From Beijerinckiaceae bacterium (GTDB taxonomy: Bacteria > Pseudomonadota > Alphaproteobacteria > Rhizobiales > Beijerinckiaceae): a stretch of 15,406 nucleotides of DNA. Under the pieces are notes generated by a model that saw nothing but the letters and a program-made list of their open reading frames with translations, did no database searches and had not been told where the DNA came from. Position numbers and translations under genes: made by a program. The stretch is taken from contig JAKONB010000352.1 in assembly GCA_022702195.1 (NCBI GenBank), positions 1 to 15,406 on the forward strand. The letters are read 5' to 3'. Below, one piece after another: positions 1 through 7,431 of this stretch. Position 1 is the stretch's first letter; every line of letters begins with the position of its first letter.

Positions 1-245
1 GGGCGCAGCATGGCGGGCGCAACCCCTCCTGGACGTCCTACGAAAAACTCCGGGAGGTGATCGAGCGGCGGATGTTCAGCCAGGTCGAGGAATTGCTGCC
101 GGTCATCTCCTTCGGATCGAAGAAGGACGGCGAGACCGAGAAGAAGCACGGCGAGTTCGTCGATCGCATGGTGGCGCGCGGCTATACCGAGCGGCAGGTT
201 CGCCGCCTGGTGGAATGGTACATGCGGGTGAAGCAGGCGGGATAG
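1..245 (+). CDS. prkA: PrkA-family serine protein kinase, C-terminal end (5' truncated)
   Basis: Only the last ~80 codons are present; the frame is open from base 3 and the gene begins outside the window. The visible residues NPSWTSYEKLREVIE, FSQVEELLPVISFGSKK, EKKHGEF and GYTERQVRRLVEWYMRV match the C-terminus of PrkA/YeaG proteins as I remember them. Family knowledge: PrkA is a cytoplasmic AAA+-type serine kinase induced in stationary phase and starvation, and in enterobacteria yeaG is co-transcribed with yeaH. The AAA+ and kinase residues cannot be checked because they lie upstream. yeaH starts 96 nt downstream and spoVR follows, which is the classic stress-module order and supports the call independently. 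The gap to yeaH holds a strong hairpin (262-288). Confidence 0.93.
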   Translation, partial: AQHGGRNPSWTSYEKLREVIERRMFSQVEELLPVISFGSKKDGETEKKHGEFVDRMVARGYTERQVRRLVEWYMRVKQAG

Positions 246-261
246 ACTGACCCAGACGAAG

Positions 262-288
262 GCGGCCGCCGCGCCGAGCGGTGGCCGC
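262..288 (+). other. Strong hairpin between prkA and yeaH
   Basis: Arms GCGGCCGCCGC (262-272) and GCGGTGGCCGC (278-288) pair over 11 bp with one G-U wobble and a 5-nt loop. Only two T residues follow, so it is not a typical intrinsic terminator. It begins 17 nt after the prkA stop codon. A 3'-end-protecting or processing element that sets the prkA:yeaH mRNA ratio is a reasonable inference. Confidence 0.6.
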
Positions 289-341
289 TTCCGGCCCGTC
301 GAAACCCGCGAGACTCTTGAGGGCGAAGGCAAACACACCGG

Positions 342-1643
342 ATGCACATCGTCGACCGTCGTCTGAATCCCGGGGGCAAGAGCCTCCCCAATCGTCAGCG
401 TTTCCTGCGCCGCGTCAAGGACATGGCGCAACGCGCCGTGCGGGAATCCGCCCGCGAGAAGGACATCAAGGATCTGGGGAAGGACGGCCGCGTCTCCGTG
501 CCGATGGACGGGGTGCGCGAACCGCGCTTCGCCCGCCAGCCGGGGACGGGACTGCACGATCACATTCTTCCCGGCAACAAGACCTACGTGGAGGGCGACC
601 GGATCGAGCGTCCCCCGTCGGGAGGGGGCGGCAAGGGTTCGGGGGAGGGCGGCGAGGGCTCCGAAAACAGCGAGGATGCGTTCCGCTTCGTCCTGACCCG
701 GGACGAATTCCTCGAACTCTTCCTCGAGGATCTCGAACTGCCCGATCTGGCCAAGCGCCGCCTGTCGGTGGTGGAGACGGAAGGGTTGCGCCGGGCTGGC
801 TACACCGTGTCGGGCTCGCCCGCCAACCTCGCCCTGACCCGAACCCTGCGCAACTCCATGTCACGGCGCATCGCCCTGAAGCGGCCGAAGCCCGATGAGA
901 TCGCGGCGCTGGAGGCACGCATCGCCGAGACGCCTTCGTCCGACCCGGAACTGCCCGGACTGCTCCTAGCCCTCGCCACGCTCCGCGACCGCGCCAAGCG
1001 CATTCCCTATGTCGACCCGCTCGACCTGCGCTATCGCCGCTTCGAGGCATATCCGCGCCCGGTGGCGCAGGCGGTGATGTTCTGCCTGATGGACGTGTCC
1101 GGCTCGATGACCGAGCACATGAAGGATCTGGCCAAGCGCTTCTACATCCTGCTGCACATCTTCCTGACGCGGCGCTATCGCCACGTGGAAATCGTCTTCA
1201 TCCGCCACACCGACAAAGCGACGGAGGTGGACGAGGAGACTTTCTTCGGCTCACGCGAGACCGGCGGCACCTTGGTCTCGTCGGCCCTGGTGGAGATGAA
1301 GCGCATCATCGCCGAGCGCTACAGCCCCGACGATTGGAACATCTACGCGGCGCAGGCGTCGGACGGCGACAACGTCTCGTCGGACGGTCCGACCTCGACG
1401 GAATTGCTGCGCGCCCACATCCTGCCGGCCTGCCAGCACTTCGCCTATCTGGAGGTCGGCGACGAAAACGGCCCGCGCGCCGGCTTCGTCGAGCACCGCA
1501 CCACCCTGTGGCGGACTTATGAGGGGCTGGCGAAATCCGGCGGCGCCATCGCCATGCGCAAGGTCAACCACCGCCGCGACATCTATCCGGTGTTCCGGGA
1601 GTTGTTTGGGCGCAAGGATGCGCGCGCGGAAGCCGACGCCTGA
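342..1643 (+). CDS. yeaH: YeaH/YhbH family (DUF444) protein with von Willebrand factor A domain
   Basis: 433 aa, close to the usual family length. The N-terminus (IVDRRLNPGGKSLPNRQRF) is the family's basic start. A Gly/Ser-rich low-complexity linker lies at about residues 91-113. The C-terminal half is a VWA-like fold with the metal-site motif DVSGSM at residues 251-256, followed by the conserved stretches FYILLHIFLTRRY, FIRHTDKA and ETGGTLVSSAL. The ATG at 342 is chosen because the IVDRR start is conserved; GAGGG (319-323) and GAAGG (325-329) lie upstream. The molecular role is unknown; the family is tied genetically to the PrkA kinase and starvation survival, and it sits here between prkA and spoVR, as in many proteobacteria. 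A kinase substrate or adaptor role is inference. Confidence 0.95.
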   Translation: MHIVDRRLNPGGKSLPNRQRFLRRVKDMAQRAVRESAREKDIKDLGKDGRVSVPMDGVREPRFARQPGTGLHDHILPGNKTYVEGDRIERPPSGGGGKGSGEGGEGSENSEDAFRFVLTRDEFLELFLEDLELPDLAKRRLSVVETEGLRRAGYTVSGSPANLALTRTLRNSMSRRIALKRPKPDEIAALEARIAETPSSDPELPGLLLALATLRDRAKRIPYVDPLDLRYRRFEAYPRPVAQAVMFCLMDVSGSMTEHMKDLAKRFYILLHIFLTRRYRHVEIVFIRHTDKATEVDEETFFGSRETGGTLVSSALVEMKRIIAERYSPDDWNIYAAQASDGDNVSSDGPTSTELLRAHILPACQHFAYLEVGDENGPRAGFVEHRTTLWRTYEGLAKSGGAIAMRKVNHRRDIYPVFRELFGRKDARAEADA

Positions 1644-1660
1644 ACCAGCGCTGACAGAAC

Positions 1661-1684
1661 CTCTCCCCGGTCGAGCGGGGAGGG
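1661..1684 (+). other. Hairpin between yeaH and spoVR
   Basis: CTCCCCG (1663-1669) pairs with CGGGGAG (1676-1682), extended outward by a T-G wobble and a C-G pair, with a 6-nt loop. No T-run follows. It lies 17 nt after the yeaH stop and 40 nt before spoVR. It also resembles the CTCTCCCC...GGGGAG units that I remember as scattered repeats in alphaproteobacterial intergenic DNA. Confidence 0.5.
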
Positions 1685-1724
1685 ACGACGTGAGACACGG
1701 ACCCTTCGAGGAAGGCCCATCGAC

Positions 1725-3299
1725 ATGGTCGGCAGCATCATCCGTCCGACGCCCCAGCGTATCTCCGGCGGCCAGAAGCCGCTCTTCACCGGGAACGACT
1801 GGGATTTCGACACGATCCGGCGCATCCACGACGCCTGTGAAGCCATTGCCGGGCCGGAACTTGGCCTGTCCTGGTATCCGAACCAGATTGAGATCATCAC
1901 CACCGAGCAGATGCTCGACGCCTATGCGTCGATCGGCATGCCGCTGTTCTACAAGCACTGGTCCTTCGGCAAGCACTTCGCCCAGCACGAGGCCGGCTAC
2001 CGGCGCGGCCTGATGGGGCTCGCCTACGAGATCGTCATCAATTCCGACCCGTGCATTTCCTACGTGATGGAGGAGAACACGGCGACGATGCAGACCCTGG
2101 TGATCGCCCACGCCGCCTTCGGCCACAATCATTTCTTCAAGAACAACTACCTGTTCAAGCAATGGACCGATGCGGAGGGCATCCTCGACTACCTCGACTT
2201 CGCCAAGGGCTTCATCACCCGCTGCGAGGAGCGCTACGGGCATCAGGCGGTGGAGCAGGTGCTGGATGCCGCCCATGCCCTGATGAGCCAGGGCGTCCAC
2301 CGCTATCCCCGCAAGAAGCGCCCCGACCTCGCCTCGGAGCAGCGCCGCGAGCGGGAACGGGCCGAGCACGGCGAGCAGATCTACAACGACCTCTGGCGCA
2401 CACTGCCGCAGAAGGTGGCGGGCATCCGCCCCGACCTCGCGGTCGAGCGCCGCAAGGCACTGCTCGAACTGCCGCAGGAGAACCTGCTCTACTTCCTCGA
2501 GAAGGCGGCCCCGCGCCTGCGCCCCTGGCAGCGTGAGATCCTGCGCATCGTCCGCCTGGTGGCGCAGTATTTCTATCCCCAGCGCCAGACCAAGGTGATG
2601 AACGAGGGCTGCGCCACCTATTGCCATTACCGGATCATGAACGCGCTCTCCGAGAAGGGCCTGATCGGCGAGGCGGCCTATCTCGAATTCCTGCAATCCC
2701 ACACCAACGTCGTGCGCCAGCCGAATTACAACGAGCGCGGCTATGGCGGCCACAACCCCTACGCCATCGGCTTCGCGATGATGCAGGACATCGCCCGCAT
2801 TGTGGAGCAGCCGACGGAGGAGGACCGGCAATGGTTCCCGGAGATCGCCGGCACCGGCGACGCCATGGCGACCCTGCGCGACATCTGGGCGAATTACCGC
2901 GACGAGAGCTTCATCGCCCAGTTCCTCTCGCCGAAGCTGATGCGCGACATGCGCCTGTTCCACGTGGTCGACGATCCCGGCGAGGAGACCCTGCGGGTCG
3001 AGGCGATCCATGACGAGCGCGGCTACCGCAAGATGCGCCGGTCCTTCGCCCGCCAATACGACGTCGCTTGGCTCGATCCGGATATCGAGGTGGTGGATGT
3101 CGATCTCGAGGGCGACCGCCGCCTCATCGTCCATCACCGGGCGCTGAACCGCATCACCCTGCAGAAGGACGATGCCAAGCGCGTGCTCCAGCACCTCGCC
3201 GATCTCTGGGGCTACGACGCCGTGCTCAAGGAGATCGACCCGGCCACCGAGGAGGTTCTCGCCGAGCACAGCGCCAGCGCGCGGCCGATCTTTTTCTGA
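1725..3299 (+). CDS. spoVR: SpoVR family protein (YcgB-like)
   Basis: 524 aa, full length for the family. Recognisable blocks in order: LFTGNDWDFDTIRRIHDACE and LSWYPNQIEIITTEQMLDAY near the N-terminus, then PLFYKHWSFGKHF, GLAYEIVINSDPCISYVMEEN and HAAFGHNHFFKNNYLF, then NEGCATYCHYRIMNAL and GYGGHNPYAIGFAMM in the middle. The many conserved His, Cys and Glu residues suggest a metal- or cofactor-binding core, but the biochemical activity is not established. The name comes from a Bacillus spore-cortex mutant; this lineage does not sporulate, and the gene instead accompanies prkA-yeaH in stress response. Start: ATG at 1725 with GAGGAAGG at 1708-1715, spacer 9 nt. It is very likely co-transcribed with yeaH (81 nt gap). 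Confidence 0.95.
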   Translation: MVGSIIRPTPQRISGGQKPLFTGNDWDFDTIRRIHDACEAIAGPELGLSWYPNQIEIITTEQMLDAYASIGMPLFYKHWSFGKHFAQHEAGYRRGLMGLAYEIVINSDPCISYVMEENTATMQTLVIAHAAFGHNHFFKNNYLFKQWTDAEGILDYLDFAKGFITRCEERYGHQAVEQVLDAAHALMSQGVHRYPRKKRPDLASEQRRERERAEHGEQIYNDLWRTLPQKVAGIRPDLAVERRKALLELPQENLLYFLEKAAPRLRPWQREILRIVRLVAQYFYPQRQTKVMNEGCATYCHYRIMNALSEKGLIGEAAYLEFLQSHTNVVRQPNYNERGYGGHNPYAIGFAMMQDIARIVEQPTEEDRQWFPEIAGTGDAMATLRDIWANYRDESFIAQFLSPKLMRDMRLFHVVDDPGEETLRVEAIHDERGYRKMRRSFARQYDVAWLDPDIEVVDVDLEGDRRLIVHHRALNRITLQKDDAKRVLQHLADLWGYDAVLKEIDPATEEVLAEHSASARPIFF

Positions 3300-3641
3300 T
3301 CGCGCGACCCCGCGCAGCCTGGATCCCAAAAACCGGCTGGCGGCTTTCTGACCGTGGTATCAGGCCTGCTCTGGGCAGCGCTCGGCTGCGGCGCCTCCTG
3401 GGCACGGTGAACACATTGGATTTCTCCGGCCGGGGACGAATGCGCACAGGGCCGCGTCGGGGAATGGTGCGGCGCATCGGATCTGTGTTAGCAGCCACGT
3501 CATGCTGAAGGATCGCGCCAGATTGTATTGCCGGCCAACGCCGCCATAGGCGCGCCGTCCACCGCGCCCGCGTGCGCGCGTTCTCGACTCCTTTCCTCAG
3601 CTGATCCCCATCCGCGCCGCGGCCTCGAAGCGAGCCGGCCG
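3300..3641. other. Intergenic region spoVR-SulP, no gene seen
   Basis: 342 nt with no ORF of protein-like composition, no convincing intrinsic terminator and no clear -35/-10 pair. The frame of the SulP gene stays open back to an ATG at 3528, but that extension (Pro/Ala/Arg-rich, no membrane segment) does not resemble a SulP N-terminus. The promoter for the SulP gene should be here, but I cannot point to it. Confidence 0.5.
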
Positions 3642-5153
3642 ATGGGGATGACGGACCGTATTGCCATGACTCGTCCCACGAATCTGACCTCCCTGCGGAG
3701 CGAATGGGCTCCCGACATCACGCGGGAGATCCTGGCCGGCACGGTGGTGGCGCTGGCGCTGATTCCGGAGGCGATCGCCTTCTCGCTCATCGCCGGCGTC
3801 GATCCCAAGGTCGGCCTCTACGCATCGTTCTGCATCGCGGTGGTCACCGCCTTCGCCGGGGGACGACCCGCGATGATCTCAGCCGCGACCGGCGCGATGG
3901 CGCTGGTGATGGTGAGCCTCGTGAAGGAGCACGGCCTTGGCTATCTCTTCGCCGCCACCCTCCTCACTGGTCTACTGCAAATTTGCGCCGGTGCGCTGCG
4001 GCTGGGCAACCTGATGCGCTTCGTCTCGCGCTCGGTCGTCACCGGTTTCGTCAACGCCCTGGCGATCCTGATCTTCTTGGCCCAGATGCCGGAGCTGATC
4101 GGGCAGGGCACCACCGTCTACCTGATGACCGCCATCGGCCTGGGGCTGATCTACGGCCTGCCCTACCTGACCAAGGCGGTGCCGTCGCCGCTGGTGACCA
4201 TCGTCCTCCTCACGGTTGCGGCGATCGCCCTCGGTCTGCCGATCCACCGGGTCGGCGATATGGGCGCTCTGCCCACGGAGCTGCCCGGCTTCGCCCTGCC
4301 GCAGGTTCCCGTCACCCTGGAAACCCTGCGTATCATCCTGCCCTACGCCCTCACCCTCACCATGGTGGGTCTGCTCGAGAGCCTGATGACGGCGGCGATC
4401 CTCGACGAGATGACCGATACGGGTTCGAACAAGAACCGCGAATGCGCCGGCCAGGGTCTCGCCAACATCGCGTCCGGGCTCTTCGGTGGGATGGCCGGCT
4501 GCGCGATGATCGGCCAGTCGGTGATCAACGTCTCGTCGGGCGGCCGCGGCCGGCTCTCGACCCTGTGGGCGGGCGCATTCCTGCTGTTCCTGATCGTCGT
4601 ACTCGGCCCCTACGTGGCCCAGATCCCCATGGCGGCCCTGGTGGCGGTGATGATCATGGTCTCGATCAACACCTTCCAGTGGAAATCCGTGGCGACCCTG
4701 CTGACCCACCCGAAGAGTTCGAGCGTGGTCATGCTCGGCACCGTGGCGGTGGTGGTCGCCACCCACGACCTCGCCAAGGGCGTCGTCTTCGGCGTGGTGC
4801 TGAGCGGGCTGTTCTTCGCCCACAAGGTGACGCGCGTCTTCGCCGTCGCCTCCGAGCGCACCGGCCAGACGCGTACCTACCGGGTCACGGGGCATATCTT
4901 CTTCGCCACGGCGGAGGCCTTCCATTCGGCCTTCGATTTTCGCGAGGACGACCTGACCGGCCTCGTCATCGATCTGTCGGCGGCCCAGTTCTGGGATCTC
5001 ACCGCCGTCAACGCCCTCGACCGGGTGGTGCTCAAGTTCCGCCACCACGGCGTGCCCGTCACGCTCGTGGGCATGAATGCCGCCACGGCCTCGGTGGTCG
5101 AGCGCCTCGCCACGCACGACAAGCCCGGCGCGGCCCTTGCCTCCGGGCACTGA
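3642..5153 (+). CDS. SulP/SLC26 family anion transporter with C-terminal STAS domain
   Basis: 503 aa from ATG 3642. The inner-membrane part fills about residues 25-395, with SulP signatures AGTVVALALIPEAIAFS, ATGAMALVMVSLVKEHG, LTMVGLLESLMTAAILDEMT, NKNRECAGQGLANI, GGMAGCAMIGQSVINVSSGG and MVSINTFQW. The STAS domain spans about residues 410-495 (YRVTGHIFF, LVIDLSAAQFWDLTAVNALD). Family members carry sulfate, bicarbonate or dicarboxylates; the substrate cannot be read from sequence alone, so no symbol is given. Start uncertain: ATGs at 3642, 3648 and 3666 all precede TRPTNLTSLRSEW, none with a good ribosome binding site. It lies 116 nt upstream of edd; co-transcription is possible but unproved. 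Confidence 0.93.
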   Translation: MGMTDRIAMTRPTNLTSLRSEWAPDITREILAGTVVALALIPEAIAFSLIAGVDPKVGLYASFCIAVVTAFAGGRPAMISAATGAMALVMVSLVKEHGLGYLFAATLLTGLLQICAGALRLGNLMRFVSRSVVTGFVNALAILIFLAQMPELIGQGTTVYLMTAIGLGLIYGLPYLTKAVPSPLVTIVLLTVAAIALGLPIHRVGDMGALPTELPGFALPQVPVTLETLRIILPYALTLTMVGLLESLMTAAILDEMTDTGSNKNRECAGQGLANIASGLFGGMAGCAMIGQSVINVSSGGRGRLSTLWAGAFLLFLIVVLGPYVAQIPMAALVAVMIMVSINTFQWKSVATLLTHPKSSSVVMLGTVAVVVATHDLAKGVVFGVVLSGLFFAHKVTRVFAVASERTGQTRTYRVTGHIFFATAEAFHSAFDFREDDLTGLVIDLSAAQFWDLTAVNALDRVVLKFRHHGVPVTLVGMNAATASVVERLATHDKPGAALASGH

Positions 5154-5163
5154 GATTTGACTC

Positions 5164-5183
5164 GACAGACGGGCGCGTCTGTC
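5164..5183 (+). other. Perfect 8-bp hairpin between SulP gene and edd
   Basis: GACAGACG (5164-5171) and CGTCTGTC (5176-5183) form a perfect stem with a 4-nt loop, 10 nt after the SulP stop codon. No T-run follows, so intrinsic termination is doubtful; an operator or mRNA 3' protection is equally possible. Confidence 0.45.
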
Positions 5184-5269
5184 CGTGCGAGGGGGGACGC
5201 CCGGGTAGCCACGCGGACGAGGCCGTGGTTTCAAGGCGTTCCAGACTTCGCGCCACGCGAGGAACCGTC

Positions 5270-7093
5270 ATGACCGAGCTTCACCCCGAGATTGCCGCCG
5301 TCACCGCGCGGGTGGTCGAGCGCTCCAAGCCATCGCGAACGGCGTATCTCGACCTCGTGGCCCGCGAGCGCGAAGCCGGCGTCCACCGGCCGATGCTCAA
5401 TTGCGGCAACCTCGCCCACGGCTTCGCCGCGGCGGGCGAGGACAAGGCGGCGATCCGCTCGGGGCGCGCCATGAACATGGCCATCGTCACCGCCTACAAC
5501 GACATGCTCTCGGCGCATCAGCCCTATGGCCGCTACCCCGAGCAGATGAAGCTGTTCGCCCGCGAAGTCGGCGCCACCGCTCAGGTCGCCGGTGGAGTGC
5601 CGGCCATGTGCGACGGCGTCACGCAGGGCCAGCGCGGCATGGAGCTGTCGCTGTTCTCCCGCGACACCATCGCGCTCTCCACGGCGGTGGCCCTGAGCCA
5701 CGGCATGTTCGACGGCGCGGCCCTGCTCGGCATTTGCGACAAGATCGTTCCGGGCCTGCTCATCGGCGCCCTGCGCTTCGGCCACCTGCCGATGATCCTG
5801 ATCCCCGCCGGGCCGATGCCTTCGGGCATCGCCAACAAGGAGAAGCAGCGGGTCCGCCAGCTCTACGCGGAGGGCAAGGTCGGCCGGGACGAGCTGCTGG
5901 AATCCGAATCGGCCTCCTATCATGGGGCCGGCACCTGCACGTTCTACGGCACCGCCAATTCCAACCAAATGATGATGGACGTGATGGGCCTGCACATGCC
6001 CGGCGCCTCCTTCATCAATCCCGGCACGAAGCTGCGCCAGGCGGTGACCCGAGCCGCGGTGCATCGCCTGTCGGAGATCGGCGCTTCCGGCAACGATTAC
6101 CGGCCGCTGGGCCAGTGCGTCGACGAGAAGGCGATCGTCAACGCCGTGGTCGGCCTCCTGGCCACCGGCGGCTCCACCAACCACGCCATCCACCTGCCGG
6201 CCATCGCGCGGGCGGCCGGCATCGTCCTCGACTGGGCGGATTTCGACCGGCTCTCGGCGGTGGTTCCACAGGTCGCCAAGGTCTACCCGAACGGCTCGGG
6301 CGACGTGAACCATTTCCACGCCGCCGGCGGGATGAGCTACGTCATCGCCAGCCTGATCGATGCTGGCCTGCTGCACGACGACATCCTGACGGTGGCGGGC
6401 ACGCGGCTGCGCGACCATGCGCGCGATCCCAAGCTGATCGACGACGTGCTGGTGTTCGAGGACGCCCCCGCGGCGTCGCACGACGAGAGCATCCTGCGCG
6501 GCCCCGCCAACCCGTTCCAGCCGGATGGGGGCATGCGCCTCGTGAAGGGGAATCTCGGCCGGGCCACCTTCAAGACCAGCGCCGTCGAGCCGGCGCGCTG
6601 GACGATCCAGGCCCCGGCCCGGGTCTTCGACGATCAGGACGACGTGATGGCCGCGTTCAAGGCCGGGGAACTGGAGCGGGACGTGGTCGTGGTGGTCCGG
6701 TTCCAGGGGCCGAAGGCCAACGGCATGCCCGAACTCCACAAGCTGACGCCACAGCTCGGCGTGTTGCAGGATCGCGGGCACAAGGTGGCGCTGGTGACGG
6801 ACGGGCGGATGTCGGGCGCCTCCGGCAAAGTGCCGGCGGCGATCCATCTCAGCCCCGAAGCCCTGGGCGGCGGCCCTCTCGCCCGGATCCGCGACGGCGA
6901 CATCGTCCGGCTCAGCGCGGAGGACGGCACCCTGGAAGCCTTGGTGGATGCCGCCGAGTGGGAGGCGCGGAGCGAGGCGACGGCCCCCGCACCCGCCATG
7001 GGCACCGGGCGCGAGCTGTTCGCCTTCATGCGCCATGGGGCCGACGGGGCGGAGCAGGGCGCCTCGGCCATGCTGGCGGCCGCCGGACTTTGA
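5270..7093 (+). CDS. edd: 6-phosphogluconate dehydratase (Entner-Doudoroff)
   Basis: 607 aa, the normal Edd length (~600). It dehydrates 6-phosphogluconate to 2-keto-3-deoxy-6-phosphogluconate (KDPG) in the cytoplasm. It belongs to the IlvD/Edd family of Fe-S dehydratases; the conserved cysteines are visible in NCGNLAHG (Cys45), PAMCDGVTQG (Cys114) and GAGTCTFYGTANSNQ (Cys223). Edd-specific text continues with LLATGGSTNHAIHLPAIARA, VYPNGSGDVNHFHAAGG, GNLGRATFKTSAV, FQGPKANGMPELHKL and DGRMSGASGKVPAAIH (from about residue 511), ending in GTGRELF...GAEQGAS. Start: ATG 5270 with GAGGA at 5259-5263, spacer 6 nt. The same frame is open upstream to 3704, but that part lies over the SulP gene. eda follows, completing the pathway pair. 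Confidence 0.98.
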   Translation: MTELHPEIAAVTARVVERSKPSRTAYLDLVAREREAGVHRPMLNCGNLAHGFAAAGEDKAAIRSGRAMNMAIVTAYNDMLSAHQPYGRYPEQMKLFAREVGATAQVAGGVPAMCDGVTQGQRGMELSLFSRDTIALSTAVALSHGMFDGAALLGICDKIVPGLLIGALRFGHLPMILIPAGPMPSGIANKEKQRVRQLYAEGKVGRDELLESESASYHGAGTCTFYGTANSNQMMMDVMGLHMPGASFINPGTKLRQAVTRAAVHRLSEIGASGNDYRPLGQCVDEKAIVNAVVGLLATGGSTNHAIHLPAIARAAGIVLDWADFDRLSAVVPQVAKVYPNGSGDVNHFHAAGGMSYVIASLIDAGLLHDDILTVAGTRLRDHARDPKLIDDVLVFEDAPAASHDESILRGPANPFQPDGGMRLVKGNLGRATFKTSAVEPARWTIQAPARVFDDQDDVMAAFKAGELERDVVVVVRFQGPKANGMPELHKLTPQLGVLQDRGHKVALVTDGRMSGASGKVPAAIHLSPEALGGGPLARIRDGDIVRLSAEDGTLEALVDAAEWEARSEATAPAPAMGTGRELFAFMRHGADGAEQGASAMLAAAGL

Positions 7094-7143
7094 GAATGTG
7101 TTCCCGCGCGATCGTCATCGACACCCCGTAAAGATCCGGATTT

Positions 7144-7166
7144 CCAGAGGGCCTGTGGTCCTCTGG
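7144..7166 (+). repeat. Hairpin after edd, possible interspersed repeat unit
   Basis: CCAGAGG (7144-7150) pairs with CCTCTGG (7160-7166). The stem continues inward by a G-T wobble and two C-G pairs to a 3-nt loop, giving 10 bp. A GC-rich tail CGGGGTTCGGGGC follows, with a weaker CGGG/CCCG pairing at 7174-7188. The combination resembles a common intergenic unit of methylobacteria, from memory only. No T-run follows. Confidence 0.5.
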
Positions 7167-7201
7167 CGGGGTTCGGGGCAGAGGCCCGGGATTCGCTAGA
7201 C

Positions 7202-7245
7202 CATCGTCTCGAAAGGTGGTCTCCGGCTTCCGGGAAAAGACGATG
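7202..7245. repeat. Hyphomicrobiales-type palindromic repeat, unit 1
   Basis: CATCGTCT (7202-7209) and AGACGATG (7238-7245) are perfect inverted arms around a core containing TCGAAAGGTGG and CCGGCTTCCGGGAAAAG. The layout follows a palindrome I remember as frequent in Hyphomicrobiales intergenic DNA (GATCATGC-type arms, core with CCGAAAA, ACCGG and TTTCGG). It shares the 14-nt direct repeat TCCGGCTTCCGGGA with unit 2. Confidence 0.6.
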
Positions 7246-7263
7246 CAAAATCAAGAACCTCGA

Positions 7264-7296
7264 GCATCATCTCGGATCCGGCTTCCGGGACGATGC
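7264..7296. repeat. Palindromic repeat, unit 2
   Basis: Arms GCATCATC (7264-7271) and GACGATGC (7289-7296) are inverted with one mismatch. The core carries TCCGGCTTCCGGGA (7277-7290), the same 14-nt sequence as in unit 1 at 7222-7235. An 18-nt A-rich spacer (GCAAAATCAAGAACCTCG start) separates the two units, which is also typical of this repeat class from memory. Confidence 0.55.
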
Positions 7297-7318
7297 CCTC
7301 GGCCCCGCCTTGCACCCG

Positions 7319-7339
7319 CAAAAGGTCCTGGACCTTTTG
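7319..7339. repeat. Near-perfect 21-nt palindrome upstream of eda
   Basis: CAAAAGGTCC (7319-7328) and GGACCTTTTG (7330-7339) are perfect 10-nt arms around a single T. The one-base spacer suits a dimeric protein binding site better than an RNA hairpin, though a third interspersed repeat type is also possible. It lies 92 nt before the eda start codon. Confidence 0.5.
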
Positions 7340-7431
7340 AAACCGCGGTTCCTGACGGGCGTCGCCTTCCGCCGGCGGGGGAGGGCGCCGTCGCGAACGA
7401 TCCCGCCGTGATCCAGATGAGGACACGCCCC

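Larger units (their letters stand above)
7094..7431. other. Repeat-rich intergenic region edd-eda
   Basis: 338 nt with no real gene. It contains four separate palindromic structures, listed individually (7144-7166, 7202-7245, 7264-7296, 7319-7339). The eda frame is open across part of it (from ATG 7216), but the translation there is repeat sequence, not aldolase. With so much structure between the genes, eda may have its own promoter or be expressed by reduced read-through. Confidence 0.7.

Noticed and set aside
3528..3641. Upstream start of the SulP protein
   Set aside because: The 38 extra residues are Ala/Pro/Arg-rich with no similarity to SulP N-termini, and there is no ribosome binding site.
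3704..7093. A single open frame of 1129 codons that would fuse a long N-terminal region to Edd
   Set aside because: The first 522 codons overlay the SulP gene in another frame and give Arg/Pro/Gly-rich, unstructured translation. Edd homology starts at ATG 5270, which has a good ribosome binding site. Long shadow frames are expected at this GC content.
7216..7431. N-terminal extension of Eda by 72 residues
   Set aside because: The extension is encoded by palindromic repeats and does not resemble aldolase. ATG 7432 has GAGGA at 8 nt and gives the family's usual length.
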